A stretch of 64,000 bases of DNA from Lachnospira sp. UBA3212 (GTDB taxonomy: Bacteria > Bacillota > Clostridia > Lachnospirales > Lachnospiraceae): positions 1-64,000 of the forward strand of contig DEWK01000012.1 in assembly GCA_002363615.1 (NCBI GenBank), in the 5' to 3' direction. Both the position numbers and the translations under genes were made by a program. Below, one piece after another: positions 8,469-17,199 of this stretch. The notes under the pieces were generated by a model. That model was not told where the DNA came from. It did not search any database and saw nothing but the letters and a program-made list of their open reading frames with translations. Each line of letters opens with the position of its first letter. Position 1 is the first letter of the stretch.

Positions 8469-10178
8469 ATGAAAAAAGTAAACGCGTATAATGGTATTAT
8501 TATGGTAGTGATGATTGCCACACTATTTATGGCAATTCTACAGAAGCTACCTTTGCACATGGAAAATCATTTTTCTAGTGGAAAACTTTTGAATATCAGC
8601 GATTACTGGGAAGATGAAGAGGGACAAAAGGTTAATATCATAAAGTTAACGAATTTGGTGGATGCAGATCACGACGGAAAAACCTCCATGTATTACACCT
8701 TGCCGGAGGATATGGAGGATACCGCCTTACTGTTTATGTCCTCTCATATTAATTTAGATGTTTATATCGGTGGGAAACGGATTTATCATATTAAGCCCCA
8801 GGCTATAAGTATGACGGGAAAAAGTTATGGAACCACGTTTAATAAAATCTTAATTGCGGATGAGTATGCGGGTAAGGAGATTCGCATTGATGTGGACTGT
8901 ATTTATAAGGATTCGGCAAAGATTCTAGGTGTATACTTGGGCAGCAGTGGAGCCTATCTTAGTATGTATGACCGGGAATATTTGCCATCCTTTATTATAA
9001 GTATATTGATTATTTTATTAAGTCTTTTATTTGATGTCTTTGCCATGGCGATTCCTTTGGAACCAAAATTAAAAAATAGTCTCCGCGCCTTTGCAATTTC
9101 AAGTGTTTTATTTGGAATCTGGGCCTTGGGAGAAAACCATTATCTGGTCTTACTTTTTGGGAATTCGGAGCTTTGGAAGATCTTTGATTATCCGATCCTA
9201 ATGTTTATCACCTATCCATTTATCGTGGCGGTGAATGGTTTGACGAATCATCCAAGGAAGATATTCTATGATTTAGCCTTTGGCTTAGTAGGAGTCACCT
9301 TTGTGGGAACCCTTCTTTGTTTTTTATTTGTAGGAGCAGATTACCATGAGACCCGGTATATCATTCATGGCTCCATGGTGGCTGGCATTATTATCATTAT
9401 GATTATCCTATTTTGGGATTTGAAGGAAAGCAAGGAAACCAAGGAGGCAATCAACTCTGCATCCTCAGGGAACTTCCTTCTGGCTGGATTTTTAATTTTG
9501 GGTGCATGTGTTTTCTTAGACCTATTCCGTTATTATGGTGCTGATAGCCTTTCTATGGATTCGGCAAGGTATATTCGAATCGGCTTTCTATTGGTAGAAG
9601 TTGCCATGTTTTATAAGTATATCGTGGTGGTGGTTCACCGAATGAGAACCGATGGCGAGATGGAGATGTATCGAAAGCTTGCCCTTCACGATGTATTAAC
9701 CGGACTCCCAAACCGAGCCGCCTATGAGATCGAGGAAAAGGAGTTAATAAAGCGAATCAAGGAAGAGGAAAACCTTCTGGTGATGATTTGTTCCTTTGAC
9801 CTGAATCATTTGAAGAAGATGAATGATACCTATGGCCATGCCATGGGAGATGAATATATTAAAGAGGCTGCCCATATTCTGCAAAGCACCTTTGGCTTAT
9901 ATGGCAATGTATATCGAATTGGTGGAGATGAATATGCAGCCTTCCTTTCTGGAGAACATGCGTTTAAGGATGCTATGCATGCCATTGATTTAATGAATGA
10001 GTCAATAGAAGTCTTAAACAATACCAAACTGCTTCCAAAGGATCTATCGATTGCCGCAGGTTTAGCCAGCTGTTCTTCTAAGGGAGGTATGACCTTTGAA
10101 CAGGCGGAAGCCCTAGCGGATGAGAGAATGTATCAAGATAAAAGTAAAATAAAAAAAGACCAAGGCTATCTCCTTTAG
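8469..10178 (+). CDS. Membrane-bound GGDEF diguanylate cyclase
   Basis: The 569-residue protein has one N-terminal membrane helix, an extracytoplasmic beta-rich domain (about 27-170), a block of about seven membrane helices (about 173-390) and a C-terminal GGDEF domain beginning with DVLTGLPNRAAYE near residue 408. The active-site loop reads GGDEY (about 485-489), which is compatible with activity, and FDLNHLKKMNDTYGHAMGD carries the metal and substrate residues. No RxxD lies five residues before GGDEY, so the classical product-inhibition site is missing. The layout resembles 7TM sensor cyclases that answer an outside ligand. It lies 21 bases after the CobW-like gene and before a long-loop terminator. 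Confidence 0.88.
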   Translation: MKKVNAYNGIIMVVMIATLFMAILQKLPLHMENHFSSGKLLNISDYWEDEEGQKVNIIKLTNLVDADHDGKTSMYYTLPEDMEDTALLFMSSHINLDVYIGGKRIYHIKPQAISMTGKSYGTTFNKILIADEYAGKEIRIDVDCIYKDSAKILGVYLGSSGAYLSMYDREYLPSFIISILIILLSLLFDVFAMAIPLEPKLKNSLRAFAISSVLFGIWALGENHYLVLLFGNSELWKIFDYPILMFITYPFIVAVNGLTNHPRKIFYDLAFGLVGVTFVGTLLCFLFVGADYHETRYIIHGSMVAGIIIIMIILFWDLKESKETKEAINSASSGNFLLAGFLILGACVFLDLFRYYGADSLSMDSARYIRIGFLLVEVAMFYKYIVVVVHRMRTDGEMEMYRKLALHDVLTGLPNRAAYEIEEKELIKRIKEEENLLVMICSFDLNHLKKMNDTYGHAMGDEYIKEAAHILQSTFGLYGNVYRIGGDEYAAFLSGEHAFKDAMHAIDLMNESIEVLNNTKLLPKDLSIAAGLASCSSKGGMTFEQAEALADERMYQDKSKIKKDQGYLL

Positions 10179-10190
10179 AAAAAATAAACA

Positions 10191-10247
10191 AAGATGTCCT
10201 AGATTCGTGTATACAATGTGCGGTTTTGTCTATGGACATCTTTTTTT
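10191..10247 (+). terminator. Terminator with a long loop after the cyclase gene
   Basis: AAGATGTCC (10191-10199) pairs with GGACATCTT (10234-10242) and a run of Ts follows. The loop is about 34 bases, longer than usual. Confidence 0.65.
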
Positions 10248-10336
10248 CTTTGTGCTAAGATATGGAATTGTTGCGATGTACCGTAATCTATTTGCTAGAA
10301 ACGGGCACCGACTTTTTATGGAAATGGAGAAGAATC

Positions 10337-11839
10337 ATGGAATTTTTATTGTCAATTTTACCGATTCTCTGGCTGATCATCGCACTATGTGTTTTGAAAA
10401 TGGCGGGATGGAAAGCCTGTGGCTTAACGGCCCTTGTTGCTGCAGTGGTGGCATTGTCTTATTTTAAATTTGGATTCCTTAATACCGTAAAGGCAGCAGG
10501 CATGGGAATTTTAAATGCCCTTTGGCCGATTTGTATCGTAATTATTGCGGCGCTTTTTGTTTACAACCTAACCTTAGAAACCAAGGCCATGGAAGATATT
10601 AAAAAGATGCTTTCCAGTGTCTCGTCTGATAAGATGTTGATTTTATTAATCATTGGTTTTGCCTTTGGAAACTTTATGGAAGGAATGGCTGGTTTTGGAA
10701 CAGCAGTGGCAATTCCTGCCGGAATCTTAGTTGCCATGGGCTATGACCCAATCGCTACCGTAGTTGCCTGCCTGGTTGCAAACTCTACTCCTACTGCCTT
10801 CGGTTCGGTAGGTGTACCAACTACAACTCTTGCAGGAAGTTTTAATATGGATGCCAAGGCTCTGTCGGCAGATCTTGTAAACATCCAGGCAGTGTTAACC
10901 TTTCTTGCACCATTTGTTATGGTTGCCATTGTAGGGGGAGGAATCAAAGCATTAAAGAAGAGTTTTGGTATCTGCCTTCTCGCATCTCTTTCTTTTGCGG
11001 TTCCACAGTATATTGCAGGACGTTTCATTGGACCGGAGCTTCCGGATATTTTAGGCTCTGTCATCTGCCTGATTGTCCTTGTACTTGTGGGAATTTCAAT
11101 GGAGAAAAAGAAGGGGGGAAAGAAGATCGAGATTACCGGTTCTAAGGCCTTAGCAGCCTGGTGCCCATTTATTCTGATTTTTATTTTCTTGCTTTTTACC
11201 TCGAGTTTAGTTGCACCGGTAAGCAATTTCCTGGGCCAGTTTAAAAGCCTTATGACGTTTGATTTTGGCAAGTTTGGAAAGGGCCAACTTGGATTTGCCT
11301 GGTTGGGGGCTCCCGGACTTAAGATTATTCTTGCCGGCGTGATTGGTGGTTTTGTTCAGGGTGCTTCCTTTAAAAAAATTGTGAAGGTATTCTTTCGAAC
11401 CATCAAGGAAAATGTAAAAACAATCTTTACCATTTGTTCCGTGCTTGCAACAGCACAGATCATGGGATATTCAGGTATGATTGCTGCAATTGCTACAATC
11501 TTAGTAAAAGTAGCTGGTAACTTCTATCCAGCCATCGCTCCTTTGGTAGGAACCATTGGTGGATTTGTAACAGGTTCCGGAACCTCTACCGCTGTTTTAT
11601 TTGGTGGAATTCAGGCTAAGGCAGCAAGCACACTTGGAATTAATGAAACCTGGTTGGGAGCAGCCAATAACCTGGGAGGAGGAATTGGTAAGATGATTTC
11701 TCCACAGGGAATTGCCATTGGATGTGCAGCTTCCGGATTAGGTGGACAGGAAAGTAAGGTAATGAATAAAACCATTCCATATGCCATTGCCTATGTGATT
11801 ATTGCAGGAATCGTAAGTATGATTGGTGCAAGTTTATAA
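10337..11839 (+). CDS. lctP: L-lactate permease family transporter
   Basis: The 500-residue protein has 12 or more membrane segments and conserved LctP blocks: GFAFGNFMEGMAGFGTAVAI, VANSTPTAFGSVGVPTTTLA and a C-terminal GGGIGKMISPQ. The family imports L-lactate, and in some cases glycolate, with protons. ATG 10337 follows GGAGAAG; a longer in-frame reading from 10262 begins in the spacer right after the previous terminator and lacks a binding site. The gene stands alone between two terminators; no lactate dehydrogenase gene is nearby, so the direction of transport is not indicated. Confidence 0.9.
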   Translation: MEFLLSILPILWLIIALCVLKMAGWKACGLTALVAAVVALSYFKFGFLNTVKAAGMGILNALWPICIVIIAALFVYNLTLETKAMEDIKKMLSSVSSDKMLILLIIGFAFGNFMEGMAGFGTAVAIPAGILVAMGYDPIATVVACLVANSTPTAFGSVGVPTTTLAGSFNMDAKALSADLVNIQAVLTFLAPFVMVAIVGGGIKALKKSFGICLLASLSFAVPQYIAGRFIGPELPDILGSVICLIVLVLVGISMEKKKGGKKIEITGSKALAAWCPFILIFIFLLFTSSLVAPVSNFLGQFKSLMTFDFGKFGKGQLGFAWLGAPGLKIILAGVIGGFVQGASFKKIVKVFFRTIKENVKTIFTICSVLATAQIMGYSGMIAAIATILVKVAGNFYPAIAPLVGTIGGFVTGSGTSTAVLFGGIQAKAASTLGINETWLGAANNLGGGIGKMISPQGIAIGCAASGLGGQESKVMNKTIPYAIAYVIIAGIVSMIGASL

Positions 11840-11840
11840 G

Positions 11841-11888
11841 AAAAAAAGAAGTTATGACCCTATTTTTTGGGCCATAACTTCTTTTTTT
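11841..11888. terminator. Bidirectional terminator between convergent genes
   Basis: AAAGAAGTTATG-A-CCC (from 11846) pairs with GGGCCATAACTTCTTT. The stem is flanked by an A-run on the left and a T-run on the right, so it can serve lctP on the plus strand and the ABC permease gene on the minus strand. Confidence 0.88.
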
Positions 11889-13647
11889 AATCATAAATAA
11901 TTTCACCTTCGTCGATTTCTTGCATTCTTTCGCAGTATTCTCTGGAAAGTCTTGCAAATTCGCAGTCTTCATCCCTAATATAAAGGTACCTACTATAAAG
12001 AAGAGGTTCGTTATGATTGGTTAGAGTTGTAAGATCCAGAAAGTCAAGGCATACCCAGGATAAAGATTCATCGGCGAAAATGGATACTTTTTTATCCTTA
12101 AGTGCTTGATATAAGCTTTCTCTATAAAGTTCAAACTCCTCTTCTGAAAGGATATTTGAGCTGCAATCACAATATCCTCCGTTTTCATCCGGTATGGAAA
12201 TGCCAGAAAGGTATTTGAGCTTCAAAGGATTTTGAAAGACTAAGGTTTCTAACATGGTCTGATCACAAGTGTCAATGTAGTCCTCTAATACCTGTTGGAA
12301 TTCCTTCTCATTGTTTGGAAGAGTAAAGGTACGAGTTTCCCCGGATTTCATAATATATTGAAAGGAGATATCATCCCCAGATTGTGAATTTTCTAATCCC
12401 TTTTGATAGTCTATAAATGATTGGATTCCATCTGCATTTTTAATGGTAATGGTATCTGAGATATTATTAGCTTGAATTCTTAGATACACTATATTGTTCG
12501 CATTCTTAGGTACTTTATAGGAAAAGAGTCCCTGAGAAATACTGATTGGGAAAAGCAGTAAAAGAACCACGGCAACGATTCCCTGTTTCCATGGAAAGTT
12601 CTGAAAAACTCGAATGGTCTTTTTTAAAAGAATCTCACTTAGAATAAAACATAATACTCCAAAAAATGCAGTGATGATATATAGGTAAGCTGCACTTGGG
12701 GAATCATCTTCTCCATTTACAGTAATAGTGATAAAAACAATGGTAAGAAGAATTCCACCACAGAAAGAAAAAATTACACGGAACAATGGTTTTGCCCAAG
12801 AAAAAGCAACAAATTCTTTTGCGGTTTCAAGTGGACGTTTTTTATACATTTGCCAACCAAGGAAAATCAGAAGGAAGGCAGGAATCAAATACCAGAGACA
12901 TGGGGTAAGTTTATCCCAGTTACAGGCATATGCAGTCTCAATCTCGTTTGCTTCAAGCATCGAATGCGTGATATACAATTTGATTACCGGTGATAGACTA
13001 GAAAACTTACTATAGAAGATATTATCTGTGGTACAGCGTATTCCAACTACAGAAAGAATCTCTCCATAGAGACCAGTGCAGTAGTAAATAAATCCGGCTA
13101 ATAATTGAAGCACAAGGTAGATTACGGATGACATGATATAACCACCACTAAACACAGCAGTAGCGACTGCTAAGTTATAGTAAAGGAAGAGGTTAATCAC
13201 GCTGAAAATCAATAGTCCTAGCAAAAGAGAATTCATGCCTACTTTATAATGATTGGCAATCAAAAAGATTCCCCCTTGTAAAAGAAGATAAGGAACCATT
13301 AAGAGGGTTAAACCAGACAGGTAATGTGAAAAAAACATTTTCGTTCTGCTAATTGGGAAGGTTGCCATCATATAAGCATGTTTTGTTTTATTTAGGTAAG
13401 AAAAAACAATTAAAGCGAATGGAAGAGCAAGGGTTGCCAAAATCAAAGGGTTGGATACCAGATGAGCTAGCGAATCTGTTGCAGCTTGTTGTTCGTATAA
13501 AACATCTTCCTTTCCTAAGTAGTGCTTAAGTGGTGATGATAAAGAAGTATTCAGTGACAAAAGAAGAAAACCATAGGCAAATAAAGGGAAGATCCAGAAA
13601 GGCCAAAATTGTTTGATATCCTTAAAAAATAAAGTCTTTGACTTCAT
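11887..13647 (-). CDS. ABC-2-type permease of a YtrBC-like exporter
   Basis: The 586-residue protein starts with a cytoplasmic basic segment, has about six membrane helices in the first 270 residues, two or three more between about 285 and 385, and a soluble C-terminal part of about 200 residues that probably lies outside the cell. The C-terminal part (from NNIVYLRIQANN) resembles the DUF6449 type found in such permeases; this is from memory. Partner: the ATPase encoded just upstream, which it overlaps by 26 bases. GGAGG precedes ATG 13647. YtrA/YtrBC systems respond to cell-wall antibiotics in Bacillus; the substrate here is unknown. Confidence 0.8.
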   Translation of the reverse strand: MKSKTLFFKDIKQFWPFWIFPLFAYGFLLLSLNTSLSSPLKHYLGKEDVLYEQQAATDSLAHLVSNPLILATLALPFALIVFSYLNKTKHAYMMATFPISRTKMFFSHYLSGLTLLMVPYLLLQGGIFLIANHYKVGMNSLLLGLLIFSVINLFLYYNLAVATAVFSGGYIMSSVIYLVLQLLAGFIYYCTGLYGEILSVVGIRCTTDNIFYSKFSSLSPVIKLYITHSMLEANEIETAYACNWDKLTPCLWYLIPAFLLIFLGWQMYKKRPLETAKEFVAFSWAKPLFRVIFSFCGGILLTIVFITITVNGEDDSPSAAYLYIITAFFGVLCFILSEILLKKTIRVFQNFPWKQGIVAVVLLLLFPISISQGLFSYKVPKNANNIVYLRIQANNISDTITIKNADGIQSFIDYQKGLENSQSGDDISFQYIMKSGETRTFTLPNNEKEFQQVLEDYIDTCDQTMLETLVFQNPLKLKYLSGISIPDENGGYCDCSSNILSEEEFELYRESLYQALKDKKVSIFADESLSWVCLDFLDLTTLTNHNEPLLYSRYLYIRDEDCEFARLSREYCERMQEIDEGEIIYD

Positions 13648-14530
13648 AGTTTACACCTCCTAGTTCATAAATAAAGATTTCCTCTAAGGATAAAGGTAAA
13701 AATTCCAGTAATAAGGTATTTTGCGCTTCCAAAGATTCCACAATGTCTGCACGTGGTCCTTTCACAATCAGGGTATGAACCCGACCGGTTGAGGTTTTCT
13801 TTAAAACCTGCAATGAATCGGAAGAGAGGACCGGGTCAGTATTAGGATCGGCAAATGCGACCTGAACCTTTAAGATATTCTCCTGCATATCAGAAAGGGA
13901 TTGTTCAATCAAAAGTTTACCGTGATTCATGATTCCTACATGATCACAAACATCCTCTAACTCGCGAAGGTTATGGGAACTTACCATAACGGTCATTTGC
14001 TTTTCAGAAACGGCGGTTAAAAGAAGACTCCAAATCTGTTTTCTCATAACAGGGTCTAATCCATCCACCGGCTCATCGAGAATTAAAACCTCTGGCTGAC
14101 AAGCCATGGCAAGAAGAAAGGCACTTTGCTTTTGCATACCTTTAGACATTTTTCGAATTAATTTTTTTGAATCCAGTTCAGGGAAGCAATCCATCATCTT
14201 CTTAAATTGTTCCATATTAAAATTTTGATAGAGTCCCTGATAATACTTGGCCATATCCATTAGGTTGGCAGTATTAAAATAAAAAACATCATCTGGGATA
14301 AAGGCTAAGGTCTCCTTCGTTTTTGGATTCTCATAAACCCCCTGTTCATTGATCGTAACACTTCCGGAATCTGCCTGAAAGATTCCGGTAACAACCCGAA
14401 GCAGGGTGGATTTTCCGGCACCATTTGGACCAACGAGTCCATAGACAGAACCCTTAGGTACATGGAAATTTGTATGGTCAAGGGCCAAAAAGCCATTAAA
14501 ACTCTTACAGATCTCTTTTCCTATAATCAC
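13622..14530 (-). CDS. ABC transporter ATPase, YtrB-like
   Basis: The 302-residue protein has Walker A GPNGAGKST near residue 34, a degenerate signature MSKGMQKQ instead of LSGGQ, Walker B VLILDEPVDGLDP and the switch histidine in SSHNLRELE. This pattern, with SKGM, is typical of ATPases paired with GntR regulators. It overlaps the GntR gene upstream by 4 bases (ATGA) and the permease gene downstream by 26 bases, so the three are translationally coupled. Confidence 0.9.
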   Translation of the reverse strand: MIIGKEICKSFNGFLALDHTNFHVPKGSVYGLVGPNGAGKSTLLRVVTGIFQADSGSVTINEQGVYENPKTKETLAFIPDDVFYFNTANLMDMAKYYQGLYQNFNMEQFKKMMDCFPELDSKKLIRKMSKGMQKQSAFLLAMACQPEVLILDEPVDGLDPVMRKQIWSLLLTAVSEKQMTVMVSSHNLRELEDVCDHVGIMNHGKLLIEQSLSDMQENILKVQVAFADPNTDPVLSSDSLQVLKKTSTGRVHTLIVKGPRADIVESLEAQNTLLLEFLPLSLEEIFIYELGGVNYEVKDFIF

Positions 14531-14907
14531 TTTCTTTCTCCTCCTTTTGCTAATGATTTTTCCTGAATTTCTTTACAGATTTTTTCTCTACTCACGCCTA
14601 GATACTCTAATTCGGCAACACATTTTTCAATATTCTGTAACAATTCCTGGATTCGAGCAGTATTTTGTTTTGGTAGCCCGGCTACAAAACACCCCTTTCC
14701 CTTCACGGTGTAAACAAATCCTTCCACTTCTAATTCCCGGTAGGCTCGCTGAATCGTGTTTGGGTTAATAGCCAGAGAACTAGCTAATTCCCGAACGGAT
14801 GGTAGTTTGTCATCTTTATTAAGCAAACCCTGAATAATCAATTGACGGTAACCATCCACAATTTGTTCGTAAATGGGACGAGAATCCCGATAGTACAACT
14901 GAATCAT
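14527..14907 (-). CDS. GntR-family regulator, YtrA subfamily
   Basis: The 126-residue protein has an N-terminal winged helix (IYEQIVDGYRQLIIQG, then LPSVRELASSLAINPNTIQRAY) and only a short helical C-terminal dimerisation segment, as in the YtrA subfamily. It is the first gene of the minus-strand ABC unit and is expected to repress its own operon by binding the dyad at 14930-14956. AGGAGG precedes ATG 14907. Confidence 0.9.
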   Translation of the reverse strand: MIQLYYRDSRPIYEQIVDGYRQLIIQGLLNKDDKLPSVRELASSLAINPNTIQRAYRELEVEGFVYTVKGKGCFVAGLPKQNTARIQELLQNIEKCVAELEYLGVSREKICKEIQEKSLAKGGERK

Positions 14908-14929
14908 TTTTCACCTCCTATCAATTACT

Positions 14930-14965
14930 AAGTGTACTAGTTCAGTTAATACACTTGATACACTT
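14930..14965 (-). promoter_or_regulatory. Predicted operator of the minus-strand GntR unit
   Basis: AAGTGTACTAGTT (14930-14942) and AGTTAATACACTT (14944-14956) are inverted around one base, with AAGTGTA/TACACTT fully conserved. A further TACACTT copy lies at 14959-14965 next to the -10. Placement just downstream of the promoter fits autorepression by the YtrA-type protein. Confidence 0.7.
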
Positions 14966-14994
14966 AAAATAATCGATCAAAAGATTTTTGTCAA
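14966..14994 (-). promoter_or_regulatory. Promoter of the minus-strand GntR/ABC unit
   Basis: Read on the minus strand: TTGACA (14989-14994), a 17-base spacer and TATTTT (14966-14971). Confidence 0.75.
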
Positions 14995-15053
14995 GTGTTT
15001 TTTTATTCTTGGGGGGACAAGTTCTGGAGGAGCAAAAAAATATAAAAAACTTC

Positions 15054-15082
15054 TTGACAATGAATTGGTTCTGTATTATTGT
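15054..15082 (+). promoter_or_regulatory. Promoter of the plus-strand GntR/ABC unit
   Basis: TTGACA (15054-15059), a 17-base spacer and TATTGT (15077-15082). The operator dyad begins inside the -10. Confidence 0.7.
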
Positions 15083-15114
15083 ATTATTGTACCAGATAAA
15101 TAGTACAATAATAC
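15081..15114 (+). promoter_or_regulatory. Perfect 12-bp dyad operator of the plus-strand GntR unit
   Basis: GTATTATTGTAC (15081-15092) and GTACAATAATAC (15103-15114) are perfect inverted repeats around 10 bases. A partial extra copy GTATTATT (15073-15080) lies directly upstream. It overlaps the -10 and the likely start site, as expected for repression by the GntR protein encoded at 15160. Confidence 0.8.
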
Positions 15115-15159
15115 AAATGATAGGTAGGAGAATTATTTGTAAGAAAGGAAGGGGAAAGA

Positions 15160-15522
15160 ATGGCATGGAAGTTTCATTCACATAGTCCAATCTACCTTCA
15201 AATCATGGAAGAGGTGAAACGTCAGATTGCAACAGGTCAGCTAAAGCCCGGGGATCAGGTGCCGTCGGTTCGGGAATTAGCAGTTTTAGCAGGGGTGAAT
15301 CCTAACACTATGCAGAAGGCCTTGTCCGAATTGGAACGAGAAGGTGTTCTCTATTCAGAGCGGACTGCAGGAAGATTTGTTGCTGAAAAGAAGGGAAATC
15401 TCAGACAGAGAATGAAGGAAAAAAAAGTATTGGCATTTATTAAGAATATGAAAAATTTGGGTTTTAGTAATGATGAAATTGTTGATGCAGTAAAAACTGC
15501 TCTAACAAAGGAGGATGTATGA
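15160..15522 (+). CDS. GntR-family regulator, YtrA subfamily (second unit)
   Basis: The 120-residue protein has the same layout as the divergent one: IYLQIMEEVKRQIATGQLK, then VPSVRELAVLAGVNPNTMQKAL, followed by a short helical tail (LAFIKNMKNLGFSNDEIV). The start is set by AAGGAAGGGGAAAG upstream. The stop overlaps the start of the ATPase gene by 4 bases. It probably represses this operon through the dyad at 15081-15114. Confidence 0.9.
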   Translation: MAWKFHSHSPIYLQIMEEVKRQIATGQLKPGDQVPSVRELAVLAGVNPNTMQKALSELEREGVLYSERTAGRFVAEKKGNLRQRMKEKKVLAFIKNMKNLGFSNDEIVDAVKTALTKEDV

Positions 15523-16223
15523 GCAATTTAGTTGAAATGAGAGGCGTAGTGAAAGGCTACGGACAAAACAAGGTGATTTTTAACGGACTGAACTTAGATA
15601 TTCCGGCAGGAAAAATCATTGGCTTACTTGGACCAAATGGTTCAGGAAAAACAACTATGATAAAGCTTTTAACAGGGTTATTATCAAAGGAAGCAGGGGA
15701 AATCAGAATCAATGGGCATGAAATCGGCCCGGAAAGCAAAGCAGAGGTAGCCTACCTTTCGGAACGTATTTACTTTAATGAGTACATGAAAGTCAAACAG
15801 GTAATTAAGATGTTCCAGGATTTCTATCAGGATTTTGATGAAGTGCGTGCGTATGAGATGTTGAAAAATTTAAATATTGATCCCAATAGTACCATCAAAA
15901 AATTGTCTAAAGGTAATAAGGAGAAGGTTCAGCTGATTATGGTTATGAGTCGACATGCCAAACTCTATCTTTTAGATGAGCCCATTGCCGGAGTAGATCC
16001 AGCAGCAAGAGACTATATTCTTCACACGATTTTGACCAACTATGATGAGAATGCGACCATCCTGATTTCTACTCATTTGATTACAGATATTGAGGGGATC
16101 TTAGATGAGGTCATCTTTATTCGTCAGGGACAAATCATATTACAGGGGAATGCAGATGCAATCCGTCAGGATAAGAATGCATCCATTGATGAAATTTTCA
16201 GGGAGGTATTTCGCACATGGTAG
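15519..16223 (+). CDS. ABC transporter ATPase (second unit)
   Basis: The 234-residue protein has Walker A GPNGSGKTT near residue 35, the variant signature LSKGNKEKVQ, Walker B LYLLDEPIAGVDP and switch His in STHLITDIE. Coupled by overlaps of 4 bases to the GntR gene and 7 bases to the permease gene, it powers the partner permease. Confidence 0.9.
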   Translation: MSNLVEMRGVVKGYGQNKVIFNGLNLDIPAGKIIGLLGPNGSGKTTMIKLLTGLLSKEAGEIRINGHEIGPESKAEVAYLSERIYFNEYMKVKQVIKMFQDFYQDFDEVRAYEMLKNLNIDPNSTIKKLSKGNKEKVQLIMVMSRHAKLYLLDEPIAGVDPAARDYILHTILTNYDENATILISTHLITDIEGILDEVIFIRQGQIILQGNADAIRQDKNASIDEIFREVFRTW

Positions 16224-17047
16224 GAAAGTTAATTAAAAATGAATTTGTAAATAGGGAAAAACCCCTCTTTTTAATTTTATGTGGAGTCTTTTTAGCAAGT
16301 GTTGTAACCTTGTTGATGCGTACCTTGGTAGATCACGTGCCGGAAAGATTGGAAGGAGTATTTACCATGCTGTCTGGCATTGAGATTGGACTTTATGTTC
16401 TGGCCATGGTGACAGCTGCAATCGCCTGTTTCTTTCTTCCGGTTATGGATTATCGATCCCGTTTCTTTAAGGATCAGTCGTATTTAACCCATGCTCTTCC
16501 GGTAAAGAAGGGAAGCATGATCTTTGCAAGAATGGTCATGGATATCATCTCCATAGTACAGATTGCAATCGTATTTCCGGTTTCTATTATGGTGGCAGCA
16601 GGAAATCGAGAATTCTTTAAAGAGGGCATGGATCTTGCAAAACAACTGCTTTCTACCATTTTCCAGGAAAAGGTGGGAGGAGAATTAGTAGTATTTGTCA
16701 TTCTGGTGGTAGTTGGAGTGCTGATTCAGTATCTAGAAAATATCTGGCTTATAATATGTGCTTATACCATTGGACATTCTTGCTTTAATTACAATAAAAA
16801 GTTATTAAGCATTGTTTTTTATATCGTATTAAATATGGCACTTTCTTTTATTGCTACTTTAGTGACAGCAGGTCTTTCTTTTGCAGATACACAATTTTCC
16901 CAGGTAGAAACAGCGAAAGGTTTTACAGATGTTCTATCAACCTTTAATCTTTATTTGGGAATTGTAAATGGAATGCAGTTGCTCTTCTGTCTTGTATTTG
17001 CTTTTATTACAAGCTATGTAACGACAAAGAAATTAAATATTGAGTAA
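16217..17047 (+). CDS. ABC-2-type permease (second unit)
   Basis: The 276-residue protein has six predicted membrane segments and a middle block LTHALPVKKGSMIFARM typical of permeases paired with YtrA-type regulators. It lacks the large extracytoplasmic tail of the divergent permease (586 residues), so the two exporters probably act on different signals or substrates. The start overlaps the ATPase gene end by 7 bases. Confidence 0.82.
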   Translation: MVGKLIKNEFVNREKPLFLILCGVFLASVVTLLMRTLVDHVPERLEGVFTMLSGIEIGLYVLAMVTAAIACFFLPVMDYRSRFFKDQSYLTHALPVKKGSMIFARMVMDIISIVQIAIVFPVSIMVAAGNREFFKEGMDLAKQLLSTIFQEKVGGELVVFVILVVVGVLIQYLENIWLIICAYTIGHSCFNYNKKLLSIVFYIVLNMALSFIATLVTAGLSFADTQFSQVETAKGFTDVLSTFNLYLGIVNGMQLLFCLVFAFITSYVTTKKLNIE

Positions 17048-17052
17048 AACGA

Positions 17053-17083
17053 ATACCCCTTGGAATTTTCCAAGGGGTATTTT
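17053..17083 (+). terminator. Terminator after the second ABC unit
   Basis: ATACCCCTTGGA (17053-17064) pairs perfectly with TCCAAGGGGTAT (17069-17080) around a 4-base loop; only a short T-run follows. Confidence 0.75.
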
Positions 17084-17137
17084 GCTATAGAAAAAAACTA
17101 TGTCAAACTATGAAAAAAAGCAAAGATTAATTATAAG

Positions 17138-17174
17138 GAAAATGATTCTCATTTGCAGGGGAAACGAGTATAAT
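17138..17174 (+). promoter_or_regulatory. Promoter of the methionine synthase unit overlapped by a Fur-like box
   Basis: TATAAT at 17169-17174 with TTCTCA (17146-17151) at a 17-base spacing. The 19 bases 17138-17156 match the classical Fur consensus at 14 positions and contain the inverted repeat AAATGA-TTC-TCATTT; they cover the -35. A Fur-family repressor bound there would block the promoter. Zur or PerR are alternatives. Confidence 0.5.
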
Positions 17175-17199
17175 AACAGAATCAGAAAGAGGTGGGAAG

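Noticed and set aside
10207..10467. Open frame of 86 codons over the start of lctP
   Set aside because: It overlaps lctP in another frame, begins in the loop of the preceding terminator and shows no protein-like pattern.
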